A stretch of 64,000 nt of DNA from Paenibacillus zeisoli (GTDB lineage: Bacteria > Bacillota > Bacilli > Paenibacillales > Paenibacillaceae): assembly GCF_003994465.1 (NCBI RefSeq), contig NZ_RZNX01000001.1, positions 682,001-746,000 of the forward strand, in the 5' to 3' direction. The notes under the pieces are model-generated. The model was not told the DNA's origin. It did no database searches and saw only the letters and a list, made by a program, of their open reading frames with translations. The position numbers were made by a program, and so were the translations under genes. Below are positions 53,143 through 63,151 of the stretch, in pieces (position 1 is the first letter of the stretch; each line of letters starts with the position of its first letter).

Positions 53143-54040
53143 GAGTTACAACTCCTTTGGGATTAAGAAGAATATTATCAATCAGACGAGTCGTGCCAAA
53201 TTTAACCGCCAGCGCAATCAGGATCTCTCCATCCAGATCACGCATTTGGGCATCTTCATGAACTTGGGTAAGCGAAGGAAAGGACAAAATATCCACATAA
53301 TCGATAACAGCCAAAGGCTGAGACTTAATATTCCGGGTCAAACTTTCACGAATTTCCGCAAGCGTAACGCTGTCACTTTGCTTAATCCTGTCCCCTGCTT
53401 CACGCAAAGACGTGGACAGAATAAGAGCTTGCTTCCGCTCTTCTTCCTTCAGATAGACGTTCCTGGAGCTCAAGGCCAGCCCGTCAGACTCCCGTACAAT
53501 GGGACATGGCACAATCTCCACGTCAAAATTCAAATCATCCACCATTTGCCGGATAACTGCAACCTGCTGAGCATCTTTGAGCCCAAAATAAGCTTTGTCC
53601 GGGGAGACCATATGAAGCAGCTTACCCACCACCGTGGTCACCCCGTCAAAGTGGCCAGGACGCGAAGCTCCGCACAGTTCGTCAGTAAGTTCAGATACCG
53701 CAATCTTCGTCTTAGTGGGCTGAGGATACATCTCTTGCACGCTCGGCAAAAAGACAACATCCACACCTTCCCGCTCCGCCAAAGCCAAGTCTCTCTTCTC
53801 ATCCCGTGGATAACGGTCAAGGTCCTCGTTCGGCCCAAACTGAATCGGGTTAACAAAGATGCTTAGAACGACAAGATCGTTATGTTCCCTGGCCTGCTTC
53901 AGCAGGCTGGCATGGCCTTCATGAAGGAAGCCCATCGTGGGAACAAAGCCCACAGACAACTCTCGTCCAGCCTTGGCGGCGCTAAACCGCTCCTGCTTTA
54001 CATATTTCTTCAGATCCGTAACTTTATCTATTACCATCAT
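53135..54040 (-). CDS. panC: Pantothenate synthetase
   Basis: 301 residues. Nucleotidyltransferase superfamily with [20 protein letters not shown] (HxGH-type site), [40 protein letters not shown] and [13 protein letters not shown]. It joins pantoate and beta-alanine with ATP. The slightly long C-terminus continues to NPKGVVTHV. Overlaps panB by ATGA (54037-54040) and panD by 8 bases. Confidence 0.96.
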   Translation of the reverse strand: MMVIDKVTDLKKYVKQERFSAAKAGRELSVGFVPTMGFLHEGHASLLKQAREHNDLVVLSIFVNPIQFGPNEDLDRYPRDEKRDLALAEREGVDVVFLPSVQEMYPQPTKTKIAVSELTDELCGASRPGHFDGVTTVVGKLLHMVSPDKAYFGLKDAQQVAVIRQMVDDLNFDVEIVPCPIVRESDGLALSSRNVYLKEEERKQALILSTSLREAGDRIKQSDSVTLAEIRESLTRNIKSQPLAVIDYVDILSFPSLTQVHEDAQMRDLDGEILIALAVKFGTTRLIDNILLNPKGVVTHV

Positions 54041-54891
54041 GACCGGGCGTCCACCTTTCCTCTGCCGTACAAAGAATCAACCACACTGTCATCAGCATGG
54101 AACACATGCTCTTTCCCCGGGAATTGACCTGATTTCACTTCTTGAACATATTCACGAATTCCGCGGCGAATTTCATTTCCGATGTCAGCAAAGGTCTTCA
54201 CGAACCGTTTCTCCCGGTAATCTGAATCGTATTTGAGCACATCATGATAGACGAGCACCTGACCGTCGCAACCTCTTCCTGCCCCGATGCCGATCGTTGG
54301 GATGGACAGCTGCCTGGAGATTTCAGCAGCAACCTCCTCGGTCACAAGCTCAAGAACAACTCCGAATGCGCCTGCTCTTTCCAGCGCCTTCGCATCTTCA
54401 ATCAGACGACGAGCGTCCTGTTCGTCCTTACCTTGAATCCGGTATCCCCCAATCTGGTTCACCGATTGCGGAGTGAGTCCAATATGTCCAAGAACGGGCA
54501 CGCCCGATTTGACAATACTCTCGACTGCCAGGCAGATTTCCATTCCGCCTTCCATTTTTACCGCATGGGCATGCCCTTCCTGCATAATTCTTCTGACATT
54601 CTTAAGCGTCTCGTCAATACCGCCATGATAAGTCATGAAGGGCATATCCGTTACGATGAAGGTATGCTCAGCTCCCCGCTTAACCGCACGGGAGTGATAC
54701 ACCATATCATCTATAGTTACAGGAACCGTTGAATCATATCCAAGTACGACATTCCCGAGCGAGTCACCTACAAGCAGCATATCTACGCCGGCTTCTTCTG
54801 CAAGTCTCGCGGACGGATAGTCGTAAGCGGTAATCATGGTCAACTTCTCGCCGTCCTGTTTCATTTTTTTCATCTTCACAATGTTTAACAC
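54037..54891 (-). CDS. panB: 3-methyl-2-oxobutanoate hydroxymethyltransferase
   Basis: 284 residues from a GTG at 54891 with AAAGGAG about 10 bases upstream. TIM-barrel enzyme: TMITAYDYPSARLAEEAGVD, LLVGDSLGNVVLGYDSTVPV, VKMEGG and TIGIGAGRGCDGQVLVYHD. It adds a hydroxymethyl group from methylene-tetrahydrofolate to ketoisovalerate, the first committed step to pantothenate. First gene of the panBCD unit, preceded by a 276-base leader region with hairpins. Confidence 0.95.
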   Translation of the reverse strand: MLNIVKMKKMKQDGEKLTMITAYDYPSARLAEEAGVDMLLVGDSLGNVVLGYDSTVPVTIDDMVYHSRAVKRGAEHTFIVTDMPFMTYHGGIDETLKNVRRIMQEGHAHAVKMEGGMEICLAVESIVKSGVPVLGHIGLTPQSVNQIGGYRIQGKDEQDARRLIEDAKALERAGAFGVVLELVTEEVAAEISRQLSIPTIGIGAGRGCDGQVLVYHDVLKYDSDYREKRFVKTFADIGNEIRRGIREYVQEVKSGQFPGKEHVFHADDSVVDSLYGRGKVDARS

Positions 54892-55167
54892 GGACTTTCA
54901 TCTCCTTTGGGTGTCCCAAAATTAGAAGCATGCGTACACAGCAAAAAGAACCTTTCAGCTGTGCACCAAAAAGTCCGAAAAGTCCATAGATTCATAGAAG
55001 AGTAACATCGTTCGTCCCTTCTGTCTCGGTCCCTTCGGCTCAGAGCAGAATCCAACGCAACCAGATTCATGATCAATCTTACTTAGTATAACCAATTAAT
55101 TACGGAGTGCAGTTTGGTCCAGCCAATACCACCTCGTACGGTCAGTATATCAGATCGGATCAACTTT
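54892..55167 (-). other. Leader/intergenic region of panBCD
   Basis: Between birA and panB. On the minus strand a possible -10 (TATACT, about 55093-55088) is followed by about 195 bases before the GTG. It holds a hairpin CACAGC-N15-GCTGTG (about 54938-54964) and pyrimidine-rich stretches. I find no known riboswitch signature and no credible coding sequence; a 63-codon frame here looks accidental. Confidence 0.4.
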
Positions 55168-56139
55168 TCAACCGCCAAGTTGCACATCTCCTGAGAAAAT
55201 CGTGAACTTTTCTCCACCATTCTCCAGGATCAGTCCTCCGTTCTCGTCAATACCGGTTGCATAACCGGTCACCATGCCTCTTGACGTGTGCAGGGTTACT
55301 TCCCGGTTAATCGTTACAGAAAGAGCCTCCCATAAATGAGCAATCGGTGAAAAACCTTCCTCCTGATACAGCCGGTACAGCTGCTCGAGCTCTGACATGA
55401 CCGATCCGATAAGAACTGACCGGTCAACAGCTTGCCCGCTTTCCATCTGAAGTGAGGTTACTATGCTGCGTAGTTCCTCCGGATAATCCTCTTCCGTCAT
55501 ATTCGCATTGATTCCGATTCCGGCAATACAGTACCGGAGCCGTTCATCCTCAGCCACCGACTCCAGGAGAATTCCGCAGATTTTGCGGCCCCCAATAAGC
55601 AGATCGTTCGGCCATTTGATCCCGCTCTCTACACCGGTGGCTGTTTTGATGGCTCTGCATACCGCTACTGCGGCTAGCAGGGTCAGCTGGGGGGCACAGG
55701 ACAAGGGCTGATCAGGTCTAAGCAGCAGACTCATCCAGATTCCTTTACCGCGAGGAGAGAAGAACTTGCGTCCCAATCGGCCGCGCCCTCCGGTCTGTTC
55801 CTCAGCAATAACCAAGGTACCTTCCGGCGCACCTTCCTCAGCCAGCTTTCTTACTTCTTCCTGGGTTGACGTAGTGACCTCCAATATCTTAAGATGCCGG
55901 CCAAAAATATTTGATTTCATCGTGCTCATTAAGGTAATCGGATCCAGCCTAGCAGGCTTTTGAACCAACCTGTACCCTTTGCGGGATACCGCTTCGAATT
56001 CATACCCCGCATCGCGAAGCTTGTTAATCTGCTTCCACACAGCTGTACGACTAATCGACAATCGTTTGCTTATTTCTTCGCCAGAGATATATTCGCCTGG
56101 ATGCTGCAGCAGCATATCCAGAACTGTATTAGGATTCAA
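55168..56139 (-). CDS. birA: Biotin-protein ligase and biotin operon repressor
   Basis: 323 residues from a TTG at 56139, 8 or so bases after GGTGA; no closer ATG fits. The N-terminal winged helix (1-60: LLQHPGEYISGEEISKRLSI, SRTAVWKQINKLRDAGYEFE) is the repressor part. The ligase core has EEQTGGRGRLGRKFFSPRGK, GIKWPNDLLIGGRKICGILL and AGIGINANMTEED. It activates biotin with ATP and transfers it to carboxylases; with biotinyl-AMP it represses biotin genes. Start overlaps the cca end by 11 bases. Confidence 0.95.
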   Translation of the reverse strand: MNPNTVLDMLLQHPGEYISGEEISKRLSISRTAVWKQINKLRDAGYEFEAVSRKGYRLVQKPARLDPITLMSTMKSNIFGRHLKILEVTTSTQEEVRKLAEEGAPEGTLVIAEEQTGGRGRLGRKFFSPRGKGIWMSLLLRPDQPLSCAPQLTLLAAVAVCRAIKTATGVESGIKWPNDLLIGGRKICGILLESVAEDERLRYCIAGIGINANMTEEDYPEELRSIVTSLQMESGQAVDRSVLIGSVMSELEQLYRLYQEEGFSPIAHLWEALSVTINREVTLHTSRGMVTGYATGIDENGGLILENGGEKFTIFSGDVQLGG

Positions 56140-57442
56140 TTGATTTCACCATCCGTTTCACTTCATTAAGGAGAGCTTCTTTGTTATTCGGTATAGCCCC
56201 CGATGCCACAGCGTACAACAACTGCTTCATCAAGACTCCAAGCCAGGGCCCCCCTGGTCTGCCAGCCTTCTCAAGGACTTCATTGCCCTTAACCACAAGC
56301 TCGCGAACCTGATGGACTGGTATGCTGGCGTACCAAACCTCCAGGAGGTCAAGCAGCTCCGCGCTGAGCAGAGATGCGCCGTTAACTGTCTTGGAGGACT
56401 TAATCAATATCCTCATCCTTGAGATCCAAAGACCTGCCGTATACTTCCCAAAGGCTAGCTGTAATGAAATCCAGTAGGGACGTATTAAGTTCTCTCGTTC
56501 CTCGTCGGGCACACTAGATAAGGTATGTAAGTGCTCCATCAATTCCTGATCAAATCGGGCTATAGCTGCAGCCTGCTCCGAATCCCGATTGGAGAAGGTC
56601 CACTGCTTCAGTAGGCCGAGAATAGATTGGGACTCGATCCCAAGTCCCTGAACCAGCAGAGATAACCGAAGTTCTACGGGTTCGGCCGGAAGCAGGTGAA
56701 GGCATTCCAGCAATTCAGAATGGACCTGAGCAGCCTTGATCGGCAGCTTGGAATATTCAAGCAGCCGGCTGCGGCGGAGCAGCTCCAATCCGCGCTGCGG
56801 ATCAGGTCCGTACAGGATTTTCTCAAATTCTGCACGAATTCGTTCAAGAGCGATATACCTCATTTTGTCCCTGTTGCGGATAATTGCCCGCCAGGTGCTC
56901 AGAATGGGAGTGAAGCCAAATACCGAGGCAAAACGAATGGCTCTCAGCATCCGAAGGGCGTCTTCCTCAAACCTTTCGTCCGCCTTGCCTACGCACCGAA
57001 TCACTCCGGCTTTAATATCCTCTCTCCCATGGAAAGGATCAATCAGTTTGCCTTCCAAATCCATAGCCATGGCGTTCATTGTGAAATCCCGTCGCTTCAA
57101 ATCTTCCAGAACCGCATCCACAAATTCAACCGAAGCAGGACGCCTATGATCTTCATATTCAGTTTCTTTACGGAAGGTCGTGACCTCGAACGCCTGCTTC
57201 TGGATCAGCACGGTGACCGTACCATGCTGAAGTCCTGTAGGGATACACCGTTCGAACAGCTGGGTAACCCTCTCGGGCCGTGCTGAGGTTGCGATATCCA
57301 TATCGTGAACAGGTCTTCCCATGACTTCATCCCTCACACACCCGCCAACCCAATAGGCCACATATCCGGCCTCTCCGATACGACGGAGCACCTCTTCGCC
57401 CGCAGACACCATCAGCGAGTCAACCTGATTCCACTTTTTCAC
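56129..57442 (-). CDS. cca: CCA tRNA nucleotidyltransferase
   Basis: 437 residues from a GTG at 57442 with AGGAGAGG 9 bases upstream; TTG at 57445 is the alternative, and the longer frame has no signal. Class II enzyme: YWVGGCVRDEVMGRPVHDMD with the catalytic DxD, GTVTVLIQKQAFEVTTFRKE, RRDFTMNAMAMDLEG and RFEEDALRMLRAIRFASVFG. It adds or repairs CCA at tRNA 3' ends. The neighbours bshA upstream and birA downstream match the Bacillus subtilis order. Confidence 0.94.
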   Translation of the reverse strand: MKKWNQVDSLMVSAGEEVLRRIGEAGYVAYWVGGCVRDEVMGRPVHDMDIATSARPERVTQLFERCIPTGLQHGTVTVLIQKQAFEVTTFRKETEYEDHRRPASVEFVDAVLEDLKRRDFTMNAMAMDLEGKLIDPFHGREDIKAGVIRCVGKADERFEEDALRMLRAIRFASVFGFTPILSTWRAIIRNRDKMRYIALERIRAEFEKILYGPDPQRGLELLRRSRLLEYSKLPIKAAQVHSELLECLHLLPAEPVELRLSLLVQGLGIESQSILGLLKQWTFSNRDSEQAAAIARFDQELMEHLHTLSSVPDEERENLIRPYWISLQLAFGKYTAGLWISRMRILIKSSKTVNGASLLSAELLDLLEVWYASIPVHQVRELVVKGNEVLEKAGRPGGPWLGVLMKQLLYAVASGAIPNNKEALLNEVKRMVKSIES

Positions 57443-57510
57443 CAAGGTAATCCTCTCCTCGCAAACAAGACTCCGGGGAAAAGGAGTTGCCCCCTTCTCA
57501 CCCGGAGTAG

Positions 57511-58671
57511 TTAACTGCATACCGGTTTGAGCTTTGGAACTTGGCGTCCAAGTACCCGGTAATAGATTTGTTCATATTCTTCCGTTATCCGGTCGCTGCT
57601 GAATTCAGTCCTTGCCCGCACTAAGCAGGCTTCAGATAATTGCTCAGCGAGCTTGGCGTCTTTTAGCAGCTTAATCGCATAATCGGCCATGGCTCTGGTA
57701 TCCCCAATTGGAGCCAGAAAACCTGTTTTACCGTGGGATACCAGTTCAGGAATGCCTCCTGCTTCTGATCCGATCGTAGGCACGCCGCAGGCCATAGCTT
57801 CAAGTGCAACGAGACCAAAGCTTTCTTTCTCAGATGGAAGCAGGAGCACATCGGCCATGGAGATGACTTGAGCGATCTGGTCCTGTTTCCCTAGAAAATG
57901 GACACGGTCCTCCAGCCCAAGCTGCTTAATCTTGCATTGAATCTTTGGCAGTTCCGGTCCTTCCCCAACAAACAGCAGACGTGCTGGGACCTCCTTGCTG
58001 ACCATGGAGAAGATCTCAACCACATCAGCCACCCTCTTTACAGGTCTGAAGTTAGAGATATGCATGAGGATTTTCTCATTGGGTTCTGCAAAATCACTTC
58101 TCAAAGAATCTATTTCACGCGGATAATATATCCGTTTATCTACAAAGTTATAGGTCAAATCAATATCTCGCGAAATTTCCAGCACTTCCCGGGTTTCTCT
58201 CATTAAATCCTCGGAGACGGAAGTTACGGCATCACTTTCATTGATCGCAAGACGGATCAAATCTTTCAGTGACTCATCTTGAGCGAGAACTGTGATATCA
58301 GTTCCGTGTAATGTTGTGACCACCTTAAGATCATCCCCCACCATCTGCTTGGCCAGAAAGGCGCACACCGCATGAGGTACGGCATAATGTACATGTAGGA
58401 TGTCAAGCTTCTCCCGCTTCGCAACATGAGCCATCTTCGTAGCCAGGGACAAATCATAGGGAGGATAACGAAATACATAATAATCGTTCACTTCGACTTC
58501 ATGATAATATATATTTTTCTGGAAAGCCCCTAACCGGAATGGGACACTATGTGATATAAAGTGCACTTCATGTCCCTTCTCGGCAAGCAGCTTACCGAGC
58601 TCTGTCGCTACAACCCCTGATCCACCAAGAGTCGGATAACAGGTGATGCCGATTTTTAATGTTTGGCTCAT
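57511..58671 (-). CDS. bshA: N-acetyl-alpha-D-glucosaminyl L-malate synthase (bacillithiol synthesis)
   Basis: 386 residues of the GT4 glycosyltransferase family. GITCYPTLGGSGVVATELGK is the family start, LHVHYAVPHAVCAFLAKQM and HGTDITVLAQD are in the N-domain, and ESFGLVALEAMACGVPTIGS holds the EX7E motif. It links GlcNAc from UDP-GlcNAc to L-malate, the first step of bacillithiol synthesis. bshB1 lies upstream with 63 bases between; bshC is not in the window. The C-terminus runs past the usual end by a few residues (PKLKPVCS). Confidence 0.95.
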   Translation of the reverse strand: MSQTLKIGITCYPTLGGSGVVATELGKLLAEKGHEVHFISHSVPFRLGAFQKNIYYHEVEVNDYYVFRYPPYDLSLATKMAHVAKREKLDILHVHYAVPHAVCAFLAKQMVGDDLKVVTTLHGTDITVLAQDESLKDLIRLAINESDAVTSVSEDLMRETREVLEISRDIDLTYNFVDKRIYYPREIDSLRSDFAEPNEKILMHISNFRPVKRVADVVEIFSMVSKEVPARLLFVGEGPELPKIQCKIKQLGLEDRVHFLGKQDQIAQVISMADVLLLPSEKESFGLVALEAMACGVPTIGSEAGGIPELVSHGKTGFLAPIGDTRAMADYAIKLLKDAKLAEQLSEACLVRARTEFSSDRITEEYEQIYYRVLGRQVPKLKPVCS

Positions 58672-58734
58672 ATCAGGGGCACCTCTTTCTTGTTAATCAT
58701 TAAATTCACACTAGAGAGTTTATGCTTAATTTGT

Positions 58735-59424
58735 TTAAAATAGATGAACTTTATAAGGCGTCTTGACCGCAAAGCCTTCAGCATAAGGAATAAGCTTGCG
58801 CTGGCCAAGCAGAGCATCCCTTGCTTTTACACGTTCCACATACCCCTGGGTAAGCGGAGTAGCAACTCCATCCTTCCCGGGCGTGAACTGGGATTCGTAG
58901 CAGAGCAGGGACTTTTCTTTGGTCTCATAATAATCGGTAACATCCACGATTAGATCAGGAGTTCTCCAGTCATTTATGAAATAGAAATACAGCTCGTCCA
59001 CCAGAACAGGAGGCTTGTCCGGCATCATTCTGCGCAGCTTGGCGTTAAATACCGCCTCTTCCACAAGCTTACTGCACTGCACATGATCCGGATGACGATC
59101 GTCCCAGTAAGGCGCAAAAACAACCCGGGGTGCATAGTCGCGAATGACCGAAGTTACCGCAGCTACGTGATCAGGGGTGATATACAGCCCGCGATCGGGC
59201 AGTCCCAAATTGGTACGAAGAGTAAGACCTAGTATAGTGGAAGCGTGTTCTGCTTCCTGCTTGCGAAGTTCAACTGTGCCGTTGGAGGACATTTCAGCCT
59301 GGGTAAGGTCACAGATCCCAACCTTTAATCCAGCTTCCACATGCTTCGCAATCGTTCCTGCCATCCCGATTTCTGCATCATCAGCATGAGCGCCGAAGAT
59401 CAAGATATCCAGCTTCTCACTCAT
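58735..59424 (-). CDS. bshB1: Bacillithiol deacetylase BshB1
   Basis: 229 residues, LmbE/PIG-L fold. Zinc-site motif [20 protein letters not shown] (HxDD) and later [20 protein letters not shown] with the third histidine. It removes the acetyl group from GlcNAc-malate, giving GlcN-malate for cysteine addition. Its ATG overlaps the mgsA stop (ATGA, 59421-59424), a coupling also seen in relatives. Followed by bshA. Confidence 0.95.
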   Translation of the reverse strand: MSEKLDILIFGAHADDAEIGMAGTIAKHVEAGLKVGICDLTQAEMSSNGTVELRKQEAEHASTILGLTLRTNLGLPDRGLYITPDHVAAVTSVIRDYAPRVVFAPYWDDRHPDHVQCSKLVEEAVFNAKLRRMMPDKPPVLVDELYFYFINDWRTPDLIVDVTDYYETKEKSLLCYESQFTPGKDGVATPLTQGYVERVKARDALLGQRKLIPYAEGFAVKTPYKVHLF

Positions 59425-59843
59425 TTATCTAACCTTGGACGATGAAGTTCAACAAGCTCCCGCCAGCTTAAATCTCCACGATCCAGAGCTCTTGCCATGA
59501 TTTCGGCCGATGCTACGTTGGTAGCTACCGGAATACCATGCACATCACATAAGCGAAGCAGTGCTGTAATATCAGGCTCATGCGGCTGAGCCATCAGAGG
59601 ATCGCGCAGGAAGATGACCAGATCCATTTGATTTTGAGCGATGAGTGCTCCGATCTGTTGGTCACCGCCGAGTGGTCCAGACAGGAACCGGTGTATATTC
59701 AGTTTGGTATTATCCATAATTCGTTGTCCCGTGGTACCGGTTGAGTATAGATTGTTACCCTCGAACACATGCTCATAAGCTATTGCGAAGTTGACAATCT
59801 CCTCTTTCTTCCGGTCATGGGCGATAAACGCAATATTCAACAT
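59421..59843 (-). CDS. mgsA: Methylglyoxal synthase
   Basis: 140 residues. Family residues: [32 protein letters not shown] (phosphate-binding), [20 protein letters not shown] and [20 protein letters not shown] with the catalytic aspartates. It turns dihydroxyacetone phosphate into methylglyoxal and phosphate. Coupled to bshB1, whose pathway product bacillithiol takes part in methylglyoxal detoxification. It starts 17 bases after dapB. AAAGGGG is before the ATG. Confidence 0.95.
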   Translation of the reverse strand: MLNIAFIAHDRKKEEIVNFAIAYEHVFEGNNLYSTGTTGQRIMDNTKLNIHRFLSGPLGGDQQIGALIAQNQMDLVIFLRDPLMAQPHEPDITALLRLCDVHGIPVATNVASAEIMARALDRGDLSWRELVELHRPRLDK

Positions 59844-59860
59844 TTCGTAATACCCCTTTT

Positions 59861-60664
59861 TTAGTCTATAAAATGTTCAAAACCATAAACCATACCTTGA
59901 TACTCCATTACTTTCTTTACAGCCAGAGCCACACCAGGCATATAACCCGCACGTTCATAGGAATCATGACGAATCTTCAGGGTCTGCCCAAATCCGCCAA
60001 AAATGACCTCCTGCTGGGCAAAGACACCGGGAAGCCGAACACTGTGAATACGGAACCCGTTATAGTAGCCACCCCGCGCACCATCAATGGTCTCTTCTTC
60101 GTTCGGATTACCTTGGCGAAGCTCCTCGCGGTTCTGGGCGATCAATTCTGCCGTCTTCACCGCTGTACCGGATGGGGCATCCAGCTTCTGGTCCCCGTGA
60201 TACTCGATAATCTCCAGATTCGGAAAGTGCTTGGCAGCTTGTGCGGCGAACTTCATCATAAGAATGGCACCAATTGAGAAATTCGGGGCGATGAGTCCTC
60301 CGATCCCTTTGCTTTTACACTGCTTGTCCAGATCCTCAATTTGTTCCGGGGTAAAGCCTGTAGTACCGACCACAGGGGCCACACCAAGGCGAATCGCGAG
60401 CTCTGTATTCTTATAAGCGAATTGGGGAGTAGTGAAATCCACCAGCACCTGGGCTTTACTTTCGACGAGGGCCAGCTCGAGATCAGACTGGACCTTAATT
60501 CCGCAGGCGGGCAGGCCTACCAATGTCCCTGCATCCGTACCTTCCCCGGATCGGTTGATGGCTGCCGCGAGCTCCAGCTCGGCATCCTCCAGTACCATTT
60601 TAACGACTTCTTTCCCCATACGGCCTGCAGCTCCTGCTACAGCAACTCTGATCTTCGTAGTCAT
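59861..60664 (-). CDS. dapB: 4-hydroxy-tetrahydrodipicolinate reductase
   Basis: 267 residues from the ATG at 60664 with GAGGAG at 7 bases; the frame upstream is shorter in support. Rossmann motif [42 protein letters not shown], the catalytic [20 protein letters not shown] and [19 protein letters not shown]. It reduces the lysine-pathway intermediate to tetrahydrodipicolinate, which also supplies dipicolinate for spores and diaminopimelate for cell wall. Confidence 0.96.
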   Translation of the reverse strand: MTTKIRVAVAGAAGRMGKEVVKMVLEDAELELAAAINRSGEGTDAGTLVGLPACGIKVQSDLELALVESKAQVLVDFTTPQFAYKNTELAIRLGVAPVVGTTGFTPEQIEDLDKQCKSKGIGGLIAPNFSIGAILMMKFAAQAAKHFPNLEIIEYHGDQKLDAPSGTAVKTAELIAQNREELRQGNPNEEETIDGARGGYYNGFRIHSVRLPGVFAQQEVIFGGFGQTLKIRHDSYERAGYMPGVALAVKKVMEYQGMVYGFEHFID

Positions 60665-60816
60665 ATTCATGCTCCTCACTGTCCACTAGGATGATGATTG
60701 ATCGATATATGTTGCAACTCGTTATTCCCATAAATTAATTTCCTAATTGGAAGACCCGCAATCCAGCCTCTTCTCCTATCGACTGCTGTTCCTACAGCAT
60801 ATGACGAAAATGGCTA

Positions 60817-61146
60817 TTAGGTGTCTATCCGGGTCCATCGGTCTGCATCCCTGGTGGAGAACTTATGCATGACCTTGTTGTGCGCTTCTGTCAGGTTAAT
60901 CCCGAGTGAATTCGCAAAACAAATGGTGATGAACAAAATATCACCGAGCTCATACTCAATGGAGTTGTCGTCTTCCGTTGTTTTCTTCGGCTTCTCTCCA
61001 TACGTATGATTCACTTCTCTGGCCAGTTCGCCAACCTCTTCACTCATTCTCGCAAGCATGGCGAGAGGACTGAAATAACCTTCTTTAAACTGGGATATGT
61101 ACCGATCTACCTCGCGCTGAAGCTCTGCGAGTGACTTTTCCTCCAT
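60817..61146 (-). CDS. ypjD: MazG-type nucleotide pyrophosphohydrolase, YpjD
   Basis: 109 residues, all-alpha NTP pyrophosphohydrolase fold. Metal-binding motif in RMSEEVGELAREVNH (EExxE) and YELGDILFITICFANSLGI (ExxD). It hydrolyses nucleoside triphosphates to monophosphate and pyrophosphate; the exact substrate is not known. Position before dapB and convergent with the YitT-family gene matches Bacillus subtilis ypjD. AGGGGGG lies before the ATG. Confidence 0.92.
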   Translation of the reverse strand: MEEKSLAELQREVDRYISQFKEGYFSPLAMLARMSEEVGELAREVNHTYGEKPKKTTEDDNSIEYELGDILFITICFANSLGINLTEAHNKVMHKFSTRDADRWTRIDT

Positions 61147-61297
61147 CTATATTCCCCCCTAGGGTACCCGAAGGTTTTACCCCTATGTTATCGTAAAGAA
61201 GTTTTGAAAACAAATCCTTTTTTAAACGCCGCCTAAAAAGGTATACTAAGGGTTGGGGCGCTAAGGCTCCCCCATCTTTCAACAAGCGAGGGATTGC

Positions 61298-62167
61298 ATG
61301 CTTACCACACGACTAGCCCAGGTATCTAAAACCATTCTGCCAATACTGCTCGGCACAGCCATCTATGCATTTGGTCTGCTCTACTTCATTATTCCCAACA
61401 AGCTTATGGAAGGCGGAGTAACCGGGATTACCATCCTCCTTAAATATGCGTTCTCCATTTCCCCTTCACTTTCCACCTTGATCTTGAACATCCCGCTCTT
61501 CCTGCTAGGCTGGAAGGTATTGGGGAGTCGGCAAATTGTATTTACCGGCATCGGCATAGGGTCTCTAACCTTCTTTCTATGGCTGTTCGAGCAAATGATT
61601 AAGAAGGGCTGGATCGTCCCTTTTGCTACAGAACATGATTACATACTTGCGTCATTATATGCCGGGGTAACCTTGGGTGCCGGGCTGGGTCTCGTCTTTC
61701 GCTTCGGCGGCACCACAGGAGGATCAGATATTATTGCGCGTATCTGTAACCGGAAGTACGGTTGGAGCATGGGGCAGGTCATACTGGCCCTGGACGTGCT
61801 CATCATTGGTATTTCCCTTCTCTATATCAAGAAGGAACAGATCCTGTATACTTTGGTAGCCGTCTTCATAGCTTCCAAGGTCATTGATTTCATTCAAGAA
61901 GGGGCATACTCAGCCAAAGCTTTCACCATTATTAGTGATCATGCACCGGAAATCGCCGACTTGATTACGAAGGATATGGACCGGGGTGTTACGCTGATTC
62001 CCGCCGTTGGAGCTTATTCCAAACAGGCAAAGCACATGGCCTACTGTGTAGTCGCCCGGCAGGAGATTCGCAGATTAACCCTGATTGCCAAATCCGTAGA
62101 TCCAAGAGCCTTTATTATTATTAATGATGTTCACGATGTTCATGGTGAGGGCTTCAGAGAAGACTAA
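61298..62167 (+). CDS. ypjC: YitT/DUF2179 family membrane protein (YpjC)
   Basis: 289 residues. Five or six membrane helices (about 12-200), with FRFGGTTGGSDIIARICNRK in a conserved cytoplasmic loop, then a DUF2179 domain (about 210-285: AKAFTIISDHAPEIADLITK, GVTLIPAVGAY, YCVVARQEIRRLTLIAKSVD, HDVHGEGF end). Family role not established; relatives have been linked to small-solute transport. It is the only plus-strand gene of this 20-kb tract. GAGGG is just before the ATG, and a strong hairpin terminates it. Confidence 0.9.
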   Translation: MLTTRLAQVSKTILPILLGTAIYAFGLLYFIIPNKLMEGGVTGITILLKYAFSISPSLSTLILNIPLFLLGWKVLGSRQIVFTGIGIGSLTFFLWLFEQMIKKGWIVPFATEHDYILASLYAGVTLGAGLGLVFRFGGTTGGSDIIARICNRKYGWSMGQVILALDVLIIGISLLYIKKEQILYTLVAVFIASKVIDFIQEGAYSAKAFTIISDHAPEIADLITKDMDRGVTLIPAVGAYSKQAKHMAYCVVARQEIRRLTLIAKSVDPRAFIIINDVHDVHGEGFRED

Positions 62168-62176
62168 TTTCACATT

Positions 62177-62218
62177 AAAAGGGGTAAGGTTCCGCATGGC
62201 GAACCTTACCCCTTTTGT
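62177..62218. terminator. Bidirectional terminator between ypjC and ypjB
   Basis: A 16-bp perfect stem AAAAGGGGTAAGGTTC / GAACCTTACCCCTTTT with an 8-base loop serves both convergent genes. Confidence 0.93.
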
Positions 62219-62228
62219 TCATTTCCGG

Positions 62229-63092
62229 TTAGAGCCTCCAGGTGTGCCTTCCCTTGCTTCCTGCTGCGGGTCTAACTTCCTGGTATGCATTATAATTGCG
62301 GATTCCAGTGTAAGTTAAAGCTACTATAATCCATCCGCCAATGAGCAGGCTCCATTGCCAAGGAGTTGTTGTTCCTGTAAGCGGAAGCAGCGTGGGTTCA
62401 GACCGCTTTTTGCCGAATAGATCATGGATTAAATCCGTTCCACTGCTGATGGCCCCTTTGAGTGTATCAGGCTCAGCTGCCTTCTCCTCACACAAGCTCT
62501 CCATGTAAGACATCCAGGAGTCCGCCCGGGATACCAGGGAAGGATCCAGCTGAATGACGGCAGCTGGCCGAATGGTCTCATAATGCTCTTGAAGCTGATG
62601 ATAAGCTTGCTTAATGCCTGCGGCATCCGATTCTGTCCTAGCCTTGGACAGCTGGCTGAGATCATCCGTGAACAGCTTATAATACTGAATCCACAGCGGC
62701 TGTTCTTTGTGCAGAAGGCTGTCTACCGCCAATCTAAGCTGAGAGGAGCTGGCTCTCCACTCTTCAGGCTGTGACTGGCTGCGAGCTAAGGCTTCACGCG
62801 TATCTATAATCGTCTCAGACAGTGCGTGAATCCCTTCTACGGAAGTCAGTCCTTGGAATGAGAGTGTCTGTACGATCTGGACGATTCTATCCATTTCAAG
62901 CTGCGCCTTGGCACCGTCACCATCCTGCATGTATCGGTACAATGCCTCGGAAGCACTATCAAGCTCCTTCATCTTAGCCGTATGCGCGGCATCATGATGA
63001 GCAGCAGCCTTGTCTACCGGCAGCATTACAAACATAGCCACAATGATCAGCCCTAACCATATAGATAGACATCCCCACCCTTTTCTTTCCAC
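62229..63092 (-). CDS. ypjB: Sporulation-linked protein YpjB
   Basis: 287 residues from the GTG at 63092, which lies 8 bases from AGGAGG; the ATG at 63098 is too close to it. A signal peptide or N-terminal membrane helix (IWLGLIIVAMFVMLPVDKAA), a long helical outside domain (LDSASEALYRYMQDGDGAKA through WMSYMESLCEEKAAEPD) and a C-terminal membrane helix (WQWSLLIGGWIIVALTYTGI). Homologue of Bacillus subtilis YpjB, reported as affected in sporulation; molecular role unknown. Neighbours ypjA and ypjC support the name. Confidence 0.85.
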   Translation of the reverse strand: MERKGWGCLSIWLGLIIVAMFVMLPVDKAAAHHDAAHTAKMKELDSASEALYRYMQDGDGAKAQLEMDRIVQIVQTLSFQGLTSVEGIHALSETIIDTREALARSQSQPEEWRASSSQLRLAVDSLLHKEQPLWIQYYKLFTDDLSQLSKARTESDAAGIKQAYHQLQEHYETIRPAAVIQLDPSLVSRADSWMSYMESLCEEKAAEPDTLKGAISSGTDLIHDLFGKKRSEPTLLPLTGTTTPWQWSLLIGGWIIVALTYTGIRNYNAYQEVRPAAGSKGRHTWRL

Positions 63093-63151
63093 GGACATCC
63101 CCTCCTATACCCCATGTCTATGACAGTCTGTCCCTGCCTAGAACCCGGGTC

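Noticed and set aside
54885-55076. 63-codon minus-strand frame in the panB leader
   Set aside because: Composition is irregular, there is no start signal, and it runs into panB; regarded as untranslated leader.
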